Assembly: GCF_000513115.1 (NCBI RefSeq)
Contig: NZ_BAUU01000031.1
Coordinates: forward strand, 1 to 46,614
DNA length: 46,614 bases
DNA from: Halalkalibacter hemicellulosilyticusJCM 9152
GTDB taxonomy: Bacteria; Bacillota; Bacilli; Bacillales; Bacillaceae_D
Direction of reading: 5' to 3'
In this document: piece after piece, positions 9,375-17,612 of the stretch
Position numbering within the stretch: the first letter of the stretch is position 1
Layout: every line of letters begins with the position of its first letter
Made by a program: the position numbers and the translations under genes
The notes under the pieces: model-generated
Database searches by the model: none
What the model was told of the DNA's origin: nothing
Seen by the model: only the letters and a program-made list of their open reading frames with translations

Positions 9375-9842
9375 TTGCGGACATTTTCAACAATAGAAGG
9401 GTTTCCGGTCATTGATCAAGCGACAGGTCAAGAGTGTGGTCATGTGAATGACTTAGTGTATAAGGAAGGTAGGATAACGGGATTACTCGTTGATCCAAAA
9501 GGATGGCTGACAAGACAGCGCTTTTTATCTATTTCTGATGTGAAAAGCTTTGGCAATGACGCTATTATGATTACGAGCACTAAGAAACTCCAATTGTTTG
9601 AACGAAAACATGATTATTTATTGAAGCATGGGAAGAATCGGCTTCAAGGAATGACCTTGCTTTCTCATGAAGGTGAGAAGCTTGGTTTAATGGAAGATGT
9701 ATATTTTCAAGAAGAAGTGGGGACAATCGTAGGGTATGAAGTGACAGAAGGATTAATCGCTGATCTAATGGAAGGTCGAAAAGTCGTTAAGAGTGAGGAA
9801 CCATTAACGATTGCCAAAGGGAGAGCGATTATGACCGAGTAA
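9375..9842 (+). CDS. yrrD: PRC-barrel domain protein (YrrD)
   Basis: 155 residues from TTG 9375, which sits eight bases behind GGAAGGTGG; an upstream in-frame TTG (9336) lacks a ribosome site. The protein begins MRTFSTIEGFPVID, the usual start of PRC-barrel proteins, and has two barrel repeats (about 5-75, GFPVIDQATGQECGHVNDLV; and 80-150, GMTLLSHEGEKLGLMEDVYF). PRC barrels occur in RNA-maturation and photosynthetic reaction-centre proteins and bind proteins or RNA; the role of YrrD is not established. The conserved position after recD2 supports the assignment. Confidence 0.8.
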   Translation: MRTFSTIEGFPVIDQATGQECGHVNDLVYKEGRITGLLVDPKGWLTRQRFLSISDVKSFGNDAIMITSTKKLQLFERKHDYLLKHGKNRLQGMTLLSHEGEKLGLMEDVYFQEEVGTIVGYEVTEGLIADLMEGRKVVKSEEPLTIAKGRAIMTE

Positions 9843-9858
9843 GAAAGGAGCTCGTATC

Positions 9859-10056
9859 ATGCGTTGTCCAAATTGCCAAAGTAAGGATATCGGAAAAATT
9901 GGAACGAACCAGTATTATTGCTGGAGCTGTTTTGTCGAAATGACCTTATCAGATGGGAAGCTTTCTATGCATCAAGTTGAGGAGGATGGCACACTCAGTT
10001 CATTGGATGACCTATTTGAGGACCATGATTTAGAAATCGAAATCGAAGCCAACTAA
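9859..10056 (+). CDS. yrzR: Small zinc-ribbon protein (YrzR-like)
   Basis: 65 residues. Two CxxC knuckles (MRCPNCQSKDIGKIG and YYCWSCFVEM, residues 3-6 and 22-25) form a zinc ribbon, followed by an acidic tail (DDLFEDHDLEIEIE). Strong ribosome site AAGGAGC. Matches the position and size of B. subtilis yrzR, between yrrD and yrzQ. Function unknown; the acidic tail and zinc ribbon suggest a protein or nucleic-acid contact role (inference). Confidence 0.75.
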   Translation: MRCPNCQSKDIGKIGTNQYYCWSCFVEMTLSDGKLSMHQVEEDGTLSSLDDLFEDHDLEIEIEAN

Positions 10057-10072
10057 ATAGGTGGTGACAGTT

Positions 10073-10201
10073 ATGAGGAAAGCTGTAACAACTTCATTAA
10101 TTGCAATCGGAATTGGAGCTGCGGCCTGGACGATGAATGACCGTAGAAGGTCGAATCGACTCCAGCAAATGATGAAGCCTGTGAATAAAATGTTTAAATA
10201 A
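10073..10201 (+). CDS. yrzQ: Very small membrane-anchored protein (YrzQ / DUF3918 type)
   Basis: 42 residues: MRKAVTTSLIAIGIGAAAW as a single hydrophobic helix, then a basic stretch (NDRRRSNRLQQMMKP). Ribosome site GGTGGTGA lies just upstream, 16 bases after yrzR. It is followed after five bases by an intrinsic terminator, so yrrD-yrzR-yrzQ end one transcription unit. The size, single helix and position agree with B. subtilis yrzQ. Function unknown. Confidence 0.8.
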   Translation: MRKAVTTSLIAIGIGAAAWTMNDRRRSNRLQQMMKPVNKMFK

Positions 10202-10206
10202 TCGTA

Positions 10207-10237
10207 AAAGACAAGTCCAAAAGGGCTTGTCTTTTTT
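10207..10237 (+). terminator. Intrinsic terminator after yrzQ
   Basis: AAGACAAG pairs with CTTGTCTT around TCCAAAAGGG, followed by a run of T. Ends the recD2-yrrD-yrzR-yrzQ run. Confidence 0.9.
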
Positions 10238-10335
10238 CGAAAGATAACTTCCTTTCTTACCCATAACTTTTATTTATCCTCATGATGGCTTCAATCTCCT
10301 GTGATCTGGACTCGGGATTTCTTTATATTTTTATT

Positions 10336-10361
10336 ATTTTATACACCAGCATGTATAAAAT
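10336..10361. promoter_or_regulatory. Inverted repeat in the 10240-10511 gap
   Basis: ATTTTATAC and GTATAAAAT are exact complements separated by ACCAGCAT. It lies 150 bp before the MFS gene and just ahead of repeat B copy 2. It could be an operator or a weak hairpin; no flanking T tract decides between them. The rest of this gap shows no coding frame. Confidence 0.35.
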
Positions 10362-10365
10362 TGTA

Positions 10366-10447
10366 GGAAGGAAATGTGAGAAGAACCGAAGAAGATAGGG
10401 AACCGTTCAATGAAGAACGTTGGCTTTGCTCGTTACGCGTTTTTTCT
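10366..10447 (+). repeat. Dispersed repeat B, copy 2
   Basis: Shares with 31249-31331 the series GGAAG, ATGTGAGAAGAACCGAA, ATGAAGA, CGTTGGCTTTGCTCGTTACG and CGTT at matching spacing, roughly three quarters identical over 80 bp. Intergenic, before the MFS gene. Confidence 0.75.
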
Positions 10448-10453
10448 AACAAG

Positions 10454-10482
10454 ACTAGTAAAAAAGATTGTAGTATACTAGT
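10454..10482 (+). promoter_or_regulatory. Possible MFS promoter with inverted repeat over the -10
   Basis: TATACT (10474-10479) lies 33 bp before the start codon. ACTAGTA (10454-10460) and TACTAGT (10476-10482) form a 7-bp inverted repeat overlapping it. No good -35 is visible, so an activator or repressor site is possible. Confidence 0.3.
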
Positions 10483-10511
10483 TTTGAATGAAACGTGTAG
10501 GAGGAGCATCA

Positions 10512-11747
10512 GTGAATTTGTCCTTTAAGAAAAATTACTACATACTTGTCACCGTTGTATTTGTCGGTTTTTTACTATTTGGTATATCTGAAAATGTACG
10601 AGGTCCGGCAATTCCACAAATACAATCTGATTTTCAAATAGGTGAAGCTCAGCTAGGTTTGCTGTTAGCCTTAAATTCTTTGGGATTCTTGTTAGCCTGT
10701 ATGTACACGTCGATATTAGCGAATAAAATTGGTATAAAAGCAACTACGATCATTTCCTTCATCGCTATGGCGCTTTCTGGTGTTTGTTTGTTTGCTTCGA
10801 CCTCTTTTCCCTATTTAACAGCATCTTTCTTTTTTTTATATGTTGGGAATGGGATGCTTGAGATAGCTTTAGCTATTATAGCGGCTCAAATTTTTAAAAA
10901 CCATACAGGAACGATGATGAACCTTTCCCATTTTTTCTATGGATTAGGATCAACTATCGCACCTATAATGGCTGCTTCTTTGATGGGATGGGAGTTTGGA
11001 GGAGGAGAGCTTGGTTGGCGTTTTATGTACATGATCGTTCTTTCATTGACGATATTGCCGATTATCCCGACGATAATTGCTCGTTTTTCAAAAGAAGAGG
11101 ATGAAGGTGGAGAAGAGAAGACATCGTTTAAAAAGCTAATGAAAGATCGTATCGCTTGGACGATTGTCATTTTATTAACATTCGGTGTGACGGCAGAGCT
11201 TGCCACAGCAAGCTGGTTAGTCAATTATTATGTTCATGTATTTCAGTGGACGATTGAAGATGCGTCGAAGATTTTGTCATTATTCTTTTTCTTTTTCATG
11301 CTAGCAAGACTCTTTCTAGGTCCTGTAACAGATAAAATTGGTTACATACATTCGATTTTATTATTTTCTCTGTTTTCAAGTGTATGTGGTATTATTGGGA
11401 TTGCGTTAGGTAATGAAGGTGCGATTGTTATTGCTCTTGCTGGGGCTGGGATAGCCCCCATTTATCCCACTGTAATGGCCTTAATTGCAAAACGCTATGC
11501 GAAAGGGACTGGTACTGCGATTACATTTACTGTCTCGTTAATGGGTATTGGAAGTGTCGTGATCAATTTATTTATAGGGTTTTTCATTGAAGCGATCAAT
11601 GCTATTGCTGATCGATACGAACTATTAATGGGGGGCAATATTGGTATGCAAGTTGGTTTCGCCTTTATTATTACAACACCTGTAGCATGTGTCATTTGCT
11701 CTTTTATTTTATTGAGAATGTTTAAAAAAGAAGGAAAAGTCGTGTGA
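10512..11747 (+). CDS. MFS transporter, 12 membrane helices
   Basis: 411 residues from GTG 10512, which follows AGGAGGAG by five bases; the ATG at 10488 lacks a ribosome site. Twelve hydrophobic helices with a central cytoplasmic loop (RFSKEEDEGGEEKTSFKK near 200). The N-terminal half has SENVRGPAIPQIQSDF and the loop 2-3 motif ANKIGIKA in place of the classical GxLaDrxGrk. The second half carries LARLFLGPVTDKIG. The pattern resembles the FHS/sugar-proton and multidrug-like MFS group, but the substrate cannot be deduced. Convergent with the UbiD-type gene and separated by a strong hairpin. Confidence 0.85.
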   Translation: MNLSFKKNYYILVTVVFVGFLLFGISENVRGPAIPQIQSDFQIGEAQLGLLLALNSLGFLLACMYTSILANKIGIKATTIISFIAMALSGVCLFASTSFPYLTASFFFLYVGNGMLEIALAIIAAQIFKNHTGTMMNLSHFFYGLGSTIAPIMAASLMGWEFGGGELGWRFMYMIVLSLTILPIIPTIIARFSKEEDEGGEEKTSFKKLMKDRIAWTIVILLTFGVTAELATASWLVNYYVHVFQWTIEDASKILSLFFFFFMLARLFLGPVTDKIGYIHSILLFSLFSSVCGIIGIALGNEGAIVIALAGAGIAPIYPTVMALIAKRYAKGTGTAITFTVSLMGIGSVVINLFIGFFIEAINAIADRYELLMGGNIGMQVGFAFIITTPVACVICSFILLRMFKKEGKVV

Positions 11748-11764
11748 TGGACAAATACAATATA

Positions 11765-11798
11765 AAAAGTGCGCTGCTCTAAAAAGAAAGAGCAGCGC
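11765..11798. terminator. Bidirectional terminator, MFS / UbiD-type genes
   Basis: GCGCTGCTCT (11771-11780) pairs exactly with AGAGCAGCGC (11789-11798). On the minus strand it is followed by ACTTTTTA, so it mainly serves the decarboxylase gene. Confidence 0.8.
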
Positions 11799-11817
11799 CT
11801 AATTATTACTGTTCATG

Positions 11818-13644
11818 TTAAGACCTTTTGATCGTTCCATCCTCACTAAAGAAGCGCACAATGCTTTGTTCTATCTCTGGATCTGAAATAAGAGGTGGGG
11901 CATGGTGAGGTTTCATCCGTGCATCAATGATCATCGTATCACAGCCCCAATGCTTAAATTCATAATAGCTGTTAACTCCATAGATATCATGTGAAGGATT
12001 ACTTCTCGTAAAGGTTGCCCATAAGAAATTAGAAAGAGTCTCACTAAGGAACTTACTATCATCACACAGGATGATAAGAGGACATGAAGACCAATCTCCA
12101 TTACTAGCTAATGTAGTAGTTAATTCCTCTAATTCGATTTGTGCTTGTTCATAGCTCAAAAATTCAGTACCTTCTATTGCTACCACACCTGGTAAGACAA
12201 TGGATGGGTTATGGACAATTGAGAGTTCTTCTAATGCTTTTGGGATCGTTGTACAGAGCTCTCGTTTCTTATTTCCATAAGCAGCAATAATGACTTTACT
12301 TCCAGAATTAAGACCTGTTCCGGAGTAATCAAGCGTATCGATGGTTGTATTCGTTTGAAAATGAAGGTCACGCCGCAGGTCAATTCGTTCGAGAATATAC
12401 GTTAAAAAACGTTCTTCATCATGTGTCGAAATGGGTTCCTTATCTTCAGCTGTAATGAATAAATATTTCGCTAAACTTAATTGTCCTGTTCCTAAAACAT
12501 TGTTAGCGATTGTCATTAATTCTGACGGTCGTTTCACTTCTTCATACGGTGTGTAGCGTTCACTACCAATGGCGAAAAGAAGAGGGTGAACCCCAGAAGC
12601 ATCGACGGCGTGCACTTCCTTAACGCCAGGAATTTGTTGTTTGACGGCATCTCCCGTTAGTTCATGAATTAATTCCCCGAATGATGTATCCTCCTGAGGA
12701 GGTCGTCCAACAACGGTAAATGGCCAAATGGCATTCTTTCGAGCATAAACCTTGTGAACACGCATCATTGGAAAAGGATGAGTAAGGCTATAATAGCCGA
12801 GGTGGTCACCGAAAGGCCCCTCTGGCTTCGTTTCATTTGGATGAATTTCACCTGTAATAACAAAGTCTGCATCATGACTAACACAGTAGCCATCAACATA
12901 GCTATAACGAAAACGTCTACCTGCTAATAAGCCAGCAAAAGTAAGCTCACTTAACCCTTCAGGAAGTGGCATAACAGCAGATAATGTGTGAGAGGGTGGC
13001 CCACCGATGAAAATACTCACTTTGAGTGGCTCCCCTTTTTTTGTTGCTTTTGTTTGATGTACACCGAGACCACGATGAATTTGATAATGGATTCCTACTT
13101 CTTTATTAGGCTCATAGTCATTTCCGCTGATTTGAACTCGATACATGCCTAAATTAGCATTCATGATCCCAGGCTTATCAGGATCTTCGCTATACACTTG
13201 GGGTAATGTGACAAAAGCACCTCCGTCATCAGGCCAGTGATGAATGTGTGGTAAGTCAGCAATCGTAATTTCTTCTAAATGAGAAGGTAACCCTTTTCCT
13301 TTCTTCAACGGTAACGCTTTTGAAGCAGCTAAGCCTGATTGGACATGCTTAAGTGGTTGGCGTAATGCTTTTATTGGGTCATTACGTAGTTGGATGACAT
13401 TTTCAGTTTGGCCCCATGTTTTACGAAACATATATTTACTACGTTCGATTGTGCCGAAAAGGTTCGATACAGCTGGGTATTTTGATCCTTTAATATTCTC
13501 AAATAATATCGCTGGACCTCCTTTTTCATATACCTTTAAATGGATCGCAGCCATTTCAAGGTAAGGATCGACCTCTTCTGTAATTCGAATTAATTCACCT
13601 TGTTGTTCTAAATCTAATATGCATTCCTGTAGAGATTGATACAT
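11818..13644 (-). CDS. UbiD-family prenylated-FMN decarboxylase, long form
   Basis: 608 residues, longer than the usual 450-500. The UbiD core is clear: MNANLGMYRVQ (near 162), GIHYQIHRGLGVH (near 184), IGGPPSHTLSAVMPLPEGLSE-type segment (near 213) and the glutamate-bearing KPEGPFGDHLGYY (Glu near 275). The last 150 residues are an extra C-terminal part. UbiD enzymes use prenylated FMN to (de)carboxylate aromatic or alpha,beta-unsaturated acids. No UbiX-type prenyltransferase lies in the window, so the cofactor must come from elsewhere. Ribosome site AAGGAG in front of ATG 13644. Monocistronic; substrate unknown, and a role in menaquinone-type or phenolic-acid metabolism is only possible. Confidence 0.88.
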   Translation of the reverse strand: MYQSLQECILDLEQQGELIRITEEVDPYLEMAAIHLKVYEKGGPAILFENIKGSKYPAVSNLFGTIERSKYMFRKTWGQTENVIQLRNDPIKALRQPLKHVQSGLAASKALPLKKGKGLPSHLEEITIADLPHIHHWPDDGGAFVTLPQVYSEDPDKPGIMNANLGMYRVQISGNDYEPNKEVGIHYQIHRGLGVHQTKATKKGEPLKVSIFIGGPPSHTLSAVMPLPEGLSELTFAGLLAGRRFRYSYVDGYCVSHDADFVITGEIHPNETKPEGPFGDHLGYYSLTHPFPMMRVHKVYARKNAIWPFTVVGRPPQEDTSFGELIHELTGDAVKQQIPGVKEVHAVDASGVHPLLFAIGSERYTPYEEVKRPSELMTIANNVLGTGQLSLAKYLFITAEDKEPISTHDEERFLTYILERIDLRRDLHFQTNTTIDTLDYSGTGLNSGSKVIIAAYGNKKRELCTTIPKALEELSIVHNPSIVLPGVVAIEGTEFLSYEQAQIELEELTTTLASNGDWSSCPLIILCDDSKFLSETLSNFLWATFTRSNPSHDIYGVNSYYEFKHWGCDTMIIDARMKPHHAPPLISDPEIEQSIVRFFSEDGTIKRS

Positions 13645-13803
13645 GGACGAAAGCTCCTTACGAAGACAGATTTATTATTAGTATACCGCTTTTATTGATG
13701 AACTGTCTTGTTTCAAGAGTTAGCGATTTTGTGACAATTATGAAGGAAGTGAAACTGGTGACATGGCACTGGAGGAACATCAAACTGAACACTATACAAC
13801 TAC

Positions 13804-13840
13804 AAAAATGCCTTTTAGAATCATTTCTCAAAGGCGTTTT
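13804..13840 (-). terminator. Terminator of the DCC-family gene
   Basis: GCCTTT (13810-13815) and AAAGGC (13830-13835), extended by pairing GAA/TTC, with ATTTTTG on the minus-strand side. It lies about 75 bp past the stop of the DCC gene. The 13645-13913 gap holds no other convincing feature. Confidence 0.7.
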
Positions 13841-13913
13841 GTCTACGGTCTGGACCCTTATTTATTATGCTAAAGGAGAATGAGAAAACGATGTTCCCTC
13901 ATTTTAGAGTTAC

Positions 13914-14306
13914 TTACCTTAAAAAGCGCTTTTGCATTTCAGGTGTTGGGATTGGACATTGGTCTTTTTTTCCAAACCATTTATAGCGGTTGTTCGCAAC
14001 AATTCGATAAACTGCGTCACGAAGTATGCGTGGAAAAATAATGGCAATATAAGATAGCTTCCATAGTCCTTTTAGCTGTTTGCAAATTCGTAAAACAGCT
14101 GTTGAACGTAAATAGTGTCGGTTATTTTCAATGAGTACCATACTATTCGTTGAGCTCGATATTTTATGGTTTGTTAATAGTTGTTGACCAAGTTCACTTT
14201 GTAATGAAGCGAATTGAAATTGTGCATCTGGGTCACGTTTAATAATAAACTGTACGCTTTGGTTACATATATGGCAATCTCCATCAATTAGTACGATTCG
14301 TTTCAT
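13914..14306 (-). CDS. DCC-family thiol-disulfide oxidoreductase (DUF393, YuxK type)
   Basis: 130 residues. The family signature DGDCHICN (residues 8-15, the DxxCxxC redox pair) opens a thioredoxin-like domain, followed by FQFASLQSELGQQLL, the RSTAVLRICKQL helix and the usual end YRIVANNRYKWFGKKDQC. Predicted cytoplasmic thiol-disulfide oxidoreductase; physiological partner unknown. Monocistronic, terminator at 13804-13840. Confidence 0.88.
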   Translation of the reverse strand: MKRIVLIDGDCHICNQSVQFIIKRDPDAQFQFASLQSELGQQLLTNHKISSSTNSMVLIENNRHYLRSTAVLRICKQLKGLWKLSYIAIIFPRILRDAVYRIVANNRYKWFGKKDQCPIPTPEMQKRFLR

Positions 14307-14378
14307 GAGTTCATCATTCCTAACGAATAATATATTTTATAACGCATGTTCAAAAAGCCCCCAAAAAATATGGGAATG

Positions 14379-14432
14379 GAATGACTCCATTCGCTACGCG
14401 TTGGCGAGAAAATCACTCATAATGGCTTTAAA
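14379..14432 (+). repeat. Dispersed repeat B, copy 3 (degenerate)
   Basis: AATGACTCCATTCGCTACGCG then GAGAAAATCACTCAT parallels the reverse complement of copy 1 (AATGGCTCCGCTCGTTGCGCG, TATGAGAAACCCACTCAT). It fills most of the 14307-14617 gap, which otherwise holds only AT-rich leader sequence and no credible gene. Confidence 0.5.
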
Positions 14433-14617
14433 AGATATAGAAGTTTCGAATATGGCTTTGAGGTCATTCATTTTAGCCTCATTTTAACATAAATGATTTT
14501 GAATTTGGTACACTTAAAATGAAGACTGTAAATTTAAAAAGCCTTGTCGTATTTGAAAATGAAAGAATTAATAAGTAAGATAGTAAGTAGAGTTTAATAT
14601 TAATGAGGTGTAAATCT

Positions 14618-14845
14618 ATGGGAGAAGCAAATCATGATGTTTATGTGAATCCGAAACAAGTCATGTATATTTTAGGAGCGTTTATTTTTGGAGGTTTACT
14701 TTTAGTATCCTTTATTCATGCGGGGTTTTATGCAGAGCATTATTCAACATCATTTTTATGGCAATTCCGTGGCACGATTTTAGGAGCGGCTGTTATTTTC
14801 TTTGCTCTAACCGTTTTCTTAAATCGCCAATCAGATGAAAAATGA
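14618..14845 (+). CDS. Small two-helix membrane protein
   Basis: 75 residues from ATG 14618, seven bases behind GAGGTG; an earlier in-frame ATG (14603) is upstream of that ribosome site and is not favoured. Two hydrophobic helices (about residues 14-33 and 48-66) are joined by a loop HAGFYAEHYSTSFLW. No family recognised. A strong hairpin follows. Confidence 0.65.
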   Translation: MGEANHDVYVNPKQVMYILGAFIFGGLLLVSFIHAGFYAEHYSTSFLWQFRGTILGAAVIFFALTVFLNRQSDEK

Positions 14846-14861
14846 GAAAAGCAACAGATAT

Positions 14862-14900
14862 CCAAAAGGGAAGTGATTATTCACTTCCCTTTTGGCATTC
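14862..14900. terminator. Bidirectional hairpin, small membrane gene / SufR-like gene
   Basis: CCAAAAGGGAAGTGA (14862-14876) pairs exactly with its complement (14881-14895), four-base loop. T tracts are short on both sides; it separates convergent genes. Confidence 0.75.
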
Positions 14901-14939
14901 TTAAAGAATCGAATGAAGGTGTTTTTGTAGTAGGAGCTA

Positions 14940-15560
14940 CTAGGCGTTTTTTTGTATTAAGAATTTACAGTGTGGCTCACCATCTGATTGACAGGAAATT
15001 CGATCAACCATATTTGTTTCAAGCACTTGCTTAAACATTTCGGTTTCACACGAACAAGCGTCTTTGTAATCAGATGCAATGGCTAAAATAGGACAATTAT
15101 ATTCTGTTAATTCGTACGTTCCGTCGTTTATTTTTTGAAGCTCAGCCATGTAGCCCTTCTCATTTTGTATATTAGTAAGCTCTGTTATTTTTTCATCAAA
15201 ATTTGTTTGAACTAGTCGTTGTTTATAACTTTTCGTTAAACGCTGCTCTCTTTTTTTAAACAAAGTGTGAATGGCCTCGTAACCATGTAACTCCTCAATA
15301 TCCTGTAAAAATTCAACACTAATCCCTTCGTAATTTCTTGGAAAAAGTCGCTCACCTTTGCTAGTTAAAGAGAATCTTTGTTGCGGACGACCGACCGCTT
15401 GCCTAACTTCTCTTCCTTCTATGAGTCCATCTTTCTCAAGTGAAAGTATATGCTTTCGAACTGCCATATGTGTGATATTTAATGAGGCTGTTAAGTTTTG
15501 AACAGACAATGATCCGTGTTTTTTGAGAAGTTCTAATAGTTTGTCTTTTGTTGTGTGCAT
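14940..15560 (-). CDS. Helix-turn-helix regulator with putative Fe-S cysteines (SufR-like)
   Basis: 206 residues. Residues 1-70 form a winged helix (LLELLKKHGSLSVQNLTASL, then NITHMAVRKHILSLEKDGLI and the wing GRPQQRFSLTSKGERLFP). A C-terminal domain carries five cysteines at about 156, 169, 171, 190 and 198 (YNCPI, CSCE, ISCQSDGEPHCKF), the layout of SufR/DeoR-like iron-sulfur regulators. It is transcribed away from the pirin gene across a 140-bp intergenic region, so it probably controls that divergent run. Ribosome site GAGGAGAG before ATG 15560. Cluster binding is inferred. Confidence 0.82.
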   Translation of the reverse strand: MHTTKDKLLELLKKHGSLSVQNLTASLNITHMAVRKHILSLEKDGLIEGREVRQAVGRPQQRFSLTSKGERLFPRNYEGISVEFLQDIEELHGYEAIHTLFKKREQRLTKSYKQRLVQTNFDEKITELTNIQNEKGYMAELQKINDGTYELTEYNCPILAIASDYKDACSCETEMFKQVLETNMVDRISCQSDGEPHCKFLIQKNA

Positions 15561-15650
15561 GTATGTCTCTCCTCTTTATATAAAAATATATGAATGGATG
15601 ATAAGTAAGTTAAATGCTTTGCAAAATATGGTGGATTATGATGTAATACC

Positions 15651-15676
15651 ATTATATACTTTTTAAACTAAAATGT
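15651..15676. promoter_or_regulatory. Possible operator/promoter between the SufR-like gene and pirin
   Basis: TTATATACTTTTTAAACTAA followed by AATGTATAG is an imperfect palindrome (TATAC/T ... A/GTATA) about 25-50 bp before the pirin start. The regulator gene diverges from here, which fits autoregulation, but no direct evidence exists. Confidence 0.3.
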
Positions 15677-15699
15677 ATAGAAAGTAAGAGGTGAGAGAA

Positions 15700-16551
15700 A
15701 TGAATCAACGCCGTGTTAAAAACAAATGGACCGTTAAGTATGAGGAGATGAGCTTTCCTTTTATTCAAAAAGGCTGGGTGCTACCGAGTGGGAAGTATGA
15801 AGAGTTTGACCCATTTATCATAATGGCTGAGGATTGGTTTAAAAGAGGGGCCTTCTCAGATCATCCTCATCGAGGCTTTCAGACGATTACATATGTCGTC
15901 GATGGTCGGTTAGAGCATATTGATAATAGTGGGAATCGTGAAATTCTTGAACCGGGTGATGTGCAATATATGAATGCAGGCTCTGGTGCACGACATGCAG
16001 AGGAAGCTGTTAGCGATGATATTGCCCATACGTTACAGCTGTGGTTAAACTTGCCGAGGGAGAAAAAATTCTCTAAGCCTTATTATCAAAATGTTTATTC
16101 AGAAGCTACTCCTACTATTGAGATAGATCGGGGGTTTGTTAAAATATTCGCAGGGCAATTTGGAGATATCATTGGGCCACTTCAGTCAATGGTTCCAATA
16201 ACAATAGCTGAGGTTAATTTAGAAGAAGGAGCGAGCTATCAACATCAACTACCTGTCACTCATCATGCATTTGTGTATGTCCTCTCAGGCGAACTTGAAC
16301 TAGGTGATGAGCATACAGTGCTAAAAAAGCATGATGTTGCAACGTTAACGATGACTGACCAAGCTAGCTTGAGTCTCGATAACTGCTCAATAGTTGCTCG
16401 TTCACGTCGAGTAAAGCTTTTAATGTATTCTGGAGAACCAATTAAAGAGACAATCGTTCCCTATGGCCCGTTTGTCATGAATTCAGAAGAGGAAATTAAA
16501 GATGCCTATCATGATTATCGTACTGGGAAATTCGGTCCGGCAGCTAAGTAG
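15700..16551 (+). CDS. Pirin-family bicupin protein
   Basis: 283 residues from ATG 15700; the GTG at 15691 lies inside the ribosome site AAGAGGTGAG. The N-terminal cupin has the metal ligands HPHRGFQTITYVVDG (His near 57, 59) and GSGARHAEE (His near 101), followed by LQLWLNLP, the pirin hallmark, and a second cupin (HHAFVYVLSGELELG). Pirins bind Fe or other metals; some have quercetin dioxygenase activity, others act as redox-sensing cofactors. It heads a run with a ferredoxin-NADP reductase and an FMN reductase, pointing to redox or stress function. Confidence 0.88.
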   Translation: MNQRRVKNKWTVKYEEMSFPFIQKGWVLPSGKYEEFDPFIIMAEDWFKRGAFSDHPHRGFQTITYVVDGRLEHIDNSGNREILEPGDVQYMNAGSGARHAEEAVSDDIAHTLQLWLNLPREKKFSKPYYQNVYSEATPTIEIDRGFVKIFAGQFGDIIGPLQSMVPITIAEVNLEEGASYQHQLPVTHHAFVYVLSGELELGDEHTVLKKHDVATLTMTDQASLSLDNCSIVARSRRVKLLMYSGEPIKETIVPYGPFVMNSEEEIKDAYHDYRTGKFGPAAK

Positions 16552-16613
16552 TGATGGTTAGTTTTTATACTTTATCATGTAAAAAGATAATAAATGGATG
16601 GGGGAGAATATAA

Positions 16614-17600
16614 ATGAACGAGAAAGAGTTATATGATGTAACGATTATTGGTGGAGGGCCTACGGGATTATTTGCAACTTTTTATGCTGGGATGCGGGAC
16701 TTAAAAGTGAAAATTATTGATAGTTTAGGTCAACTTGGTGGCCAAGTGGGCGAATTATACCCAGATAAATATATTTATGATGTTGGCGGTTTTCCGAAAG
16801 TGCTCGGAAAGGATTTTATTAAGAATTTAGAGGAGCAAGCTGCTTTTGCCCAACCAACGATTTGTTTAAATGAAACAGTTTTACATGTGGAGAAACGTGA
16901 GGGCGTGTTTACATTAACGACAAATCAAGGACAGCACATATCGAAAACCATTTTAATTACTGGAGGAATAGGTGCATTTGAACCTCGTAAGTTAAAGGTA
17001 GAAGGCGAAGAATTGTATGAAGGTAAGAGCTTGCATTATTCAGTAAAAGATTTACATTATTTTAAAGGGCAGAGAGTTCTTGTTTGTGGTGGTGGTGATT
17101 CAGCTGTTGATTGGTCTCTCATGCTTGAGAATGTTGCATCACATGTTACATTATGCCATCGTCGAAATGATTTCAAAGCCCATGAAAGTAGCGTCAACGA
17201 GTTAAAAGCATCTACGGTACATATAAAAACACCATTTGCTATCAAACGATTAGTTGGTGAGGGAGATACGCTTCGACAAGTGGTGATTGCGCATAAAAAT
17301 GGAGATGAAGAGGTGGTTAATACTGATCATATCATCGTCAATTATGGGAATATTTCTTCTCTTGGTCCGATTAAAAGCTGGGGATTAGAAATGGATCGTC
17401 AATCGATTATCGTCAACTCGAAAATGGAGACCAATATTAAGGGTATATTTGCAGCAGGTGACATTGTAAACTATGAAGGAAAGGTGAAACTAATTGCGGT
17501 TGGTTTAGGAGAAGCACCGATTGCGATAAATCATGCAAAATCGTATATTGACCCAGCTTCAAGAGTTCAACCGTTGCATAGTACGAGTGTATTTAAATAG
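16614..17600 (+). CDS. Ferredoxin/flavodoxin-NADP reductase, thioredoxin-reductase-like (YumC/YcgT type)
   Basis: 328 residues. FAD-binding GGGPTGLFATFYAG at residues 13-26, GQLGGQV motif near 38-44, NADPH site VCGGGDSAVDWSL near 157-169, and the C-terminal FAD motif GIFAAGDIVNYEGKVKLIAVGLGEAPIAI-type segment. The redox CxxC of thioredoxin reductases is absent, which defines type 2 ferredoxin-NADP reductases. It passes electrons between NADPH and ferredoxin or flavodoxin. Good ribosome site GGGGGAGA. Lies between pirin and an FMN reductase; likely the same regulon as the SufR-like gene opposite. Confidence 0.92.
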   Translation: MNEKELYDVTIIGGGPTGLFATFYAGMRDLKVKIIDSLGQLGGQVGELYPDKYIYDVGGFPKVLGKDFIKNLEEQAAFAQPTICLNETVLHVEKREGVFTLTTNQGQHISKTILITGGIGAFEPRKLKVEGEELYEGKSLHYSVKDLHYFKGQRVLVCGGGDSAVDWSLMLENVASHVTLCHRRNDFKAHESSVNELKASTVHIKTPFAIKRLVGEGDTLRQVVIAHKNGDEEVVNTDHIIVNYGNISSLGPIKSWGLEMDRQSIIVNSKMETNIKGIFAAGDIVNYEGKVKLIAVGLGEAPIAINHAKSYIDPASRVQPLHSTSVFK

Positions 17601-17612
17601 GAGGTCATGAGA

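Noticed and set aside
10937-11224. Antisense 95-codon frame inside the MFS gene
   Set aside because: Composition (Pro/Ser/Ile) is that of an opposite-strand shadow of a membrane protein.
13695-13883. 62-codon plus-strand frame and a second overlapping frame (ending ...RRFVYGLDPYLLC)
   Set aside because: Both cross the terminator hairpin of the DCC gene and lack a properly spaced ribosome site. The second frame looks mildly protein-like, but there is too little to call it.
14305-14487. 60-codon plus-strand frame
   Set aside because: Consists mostly of repeat B copy 3 and overlaps the DCC start region.
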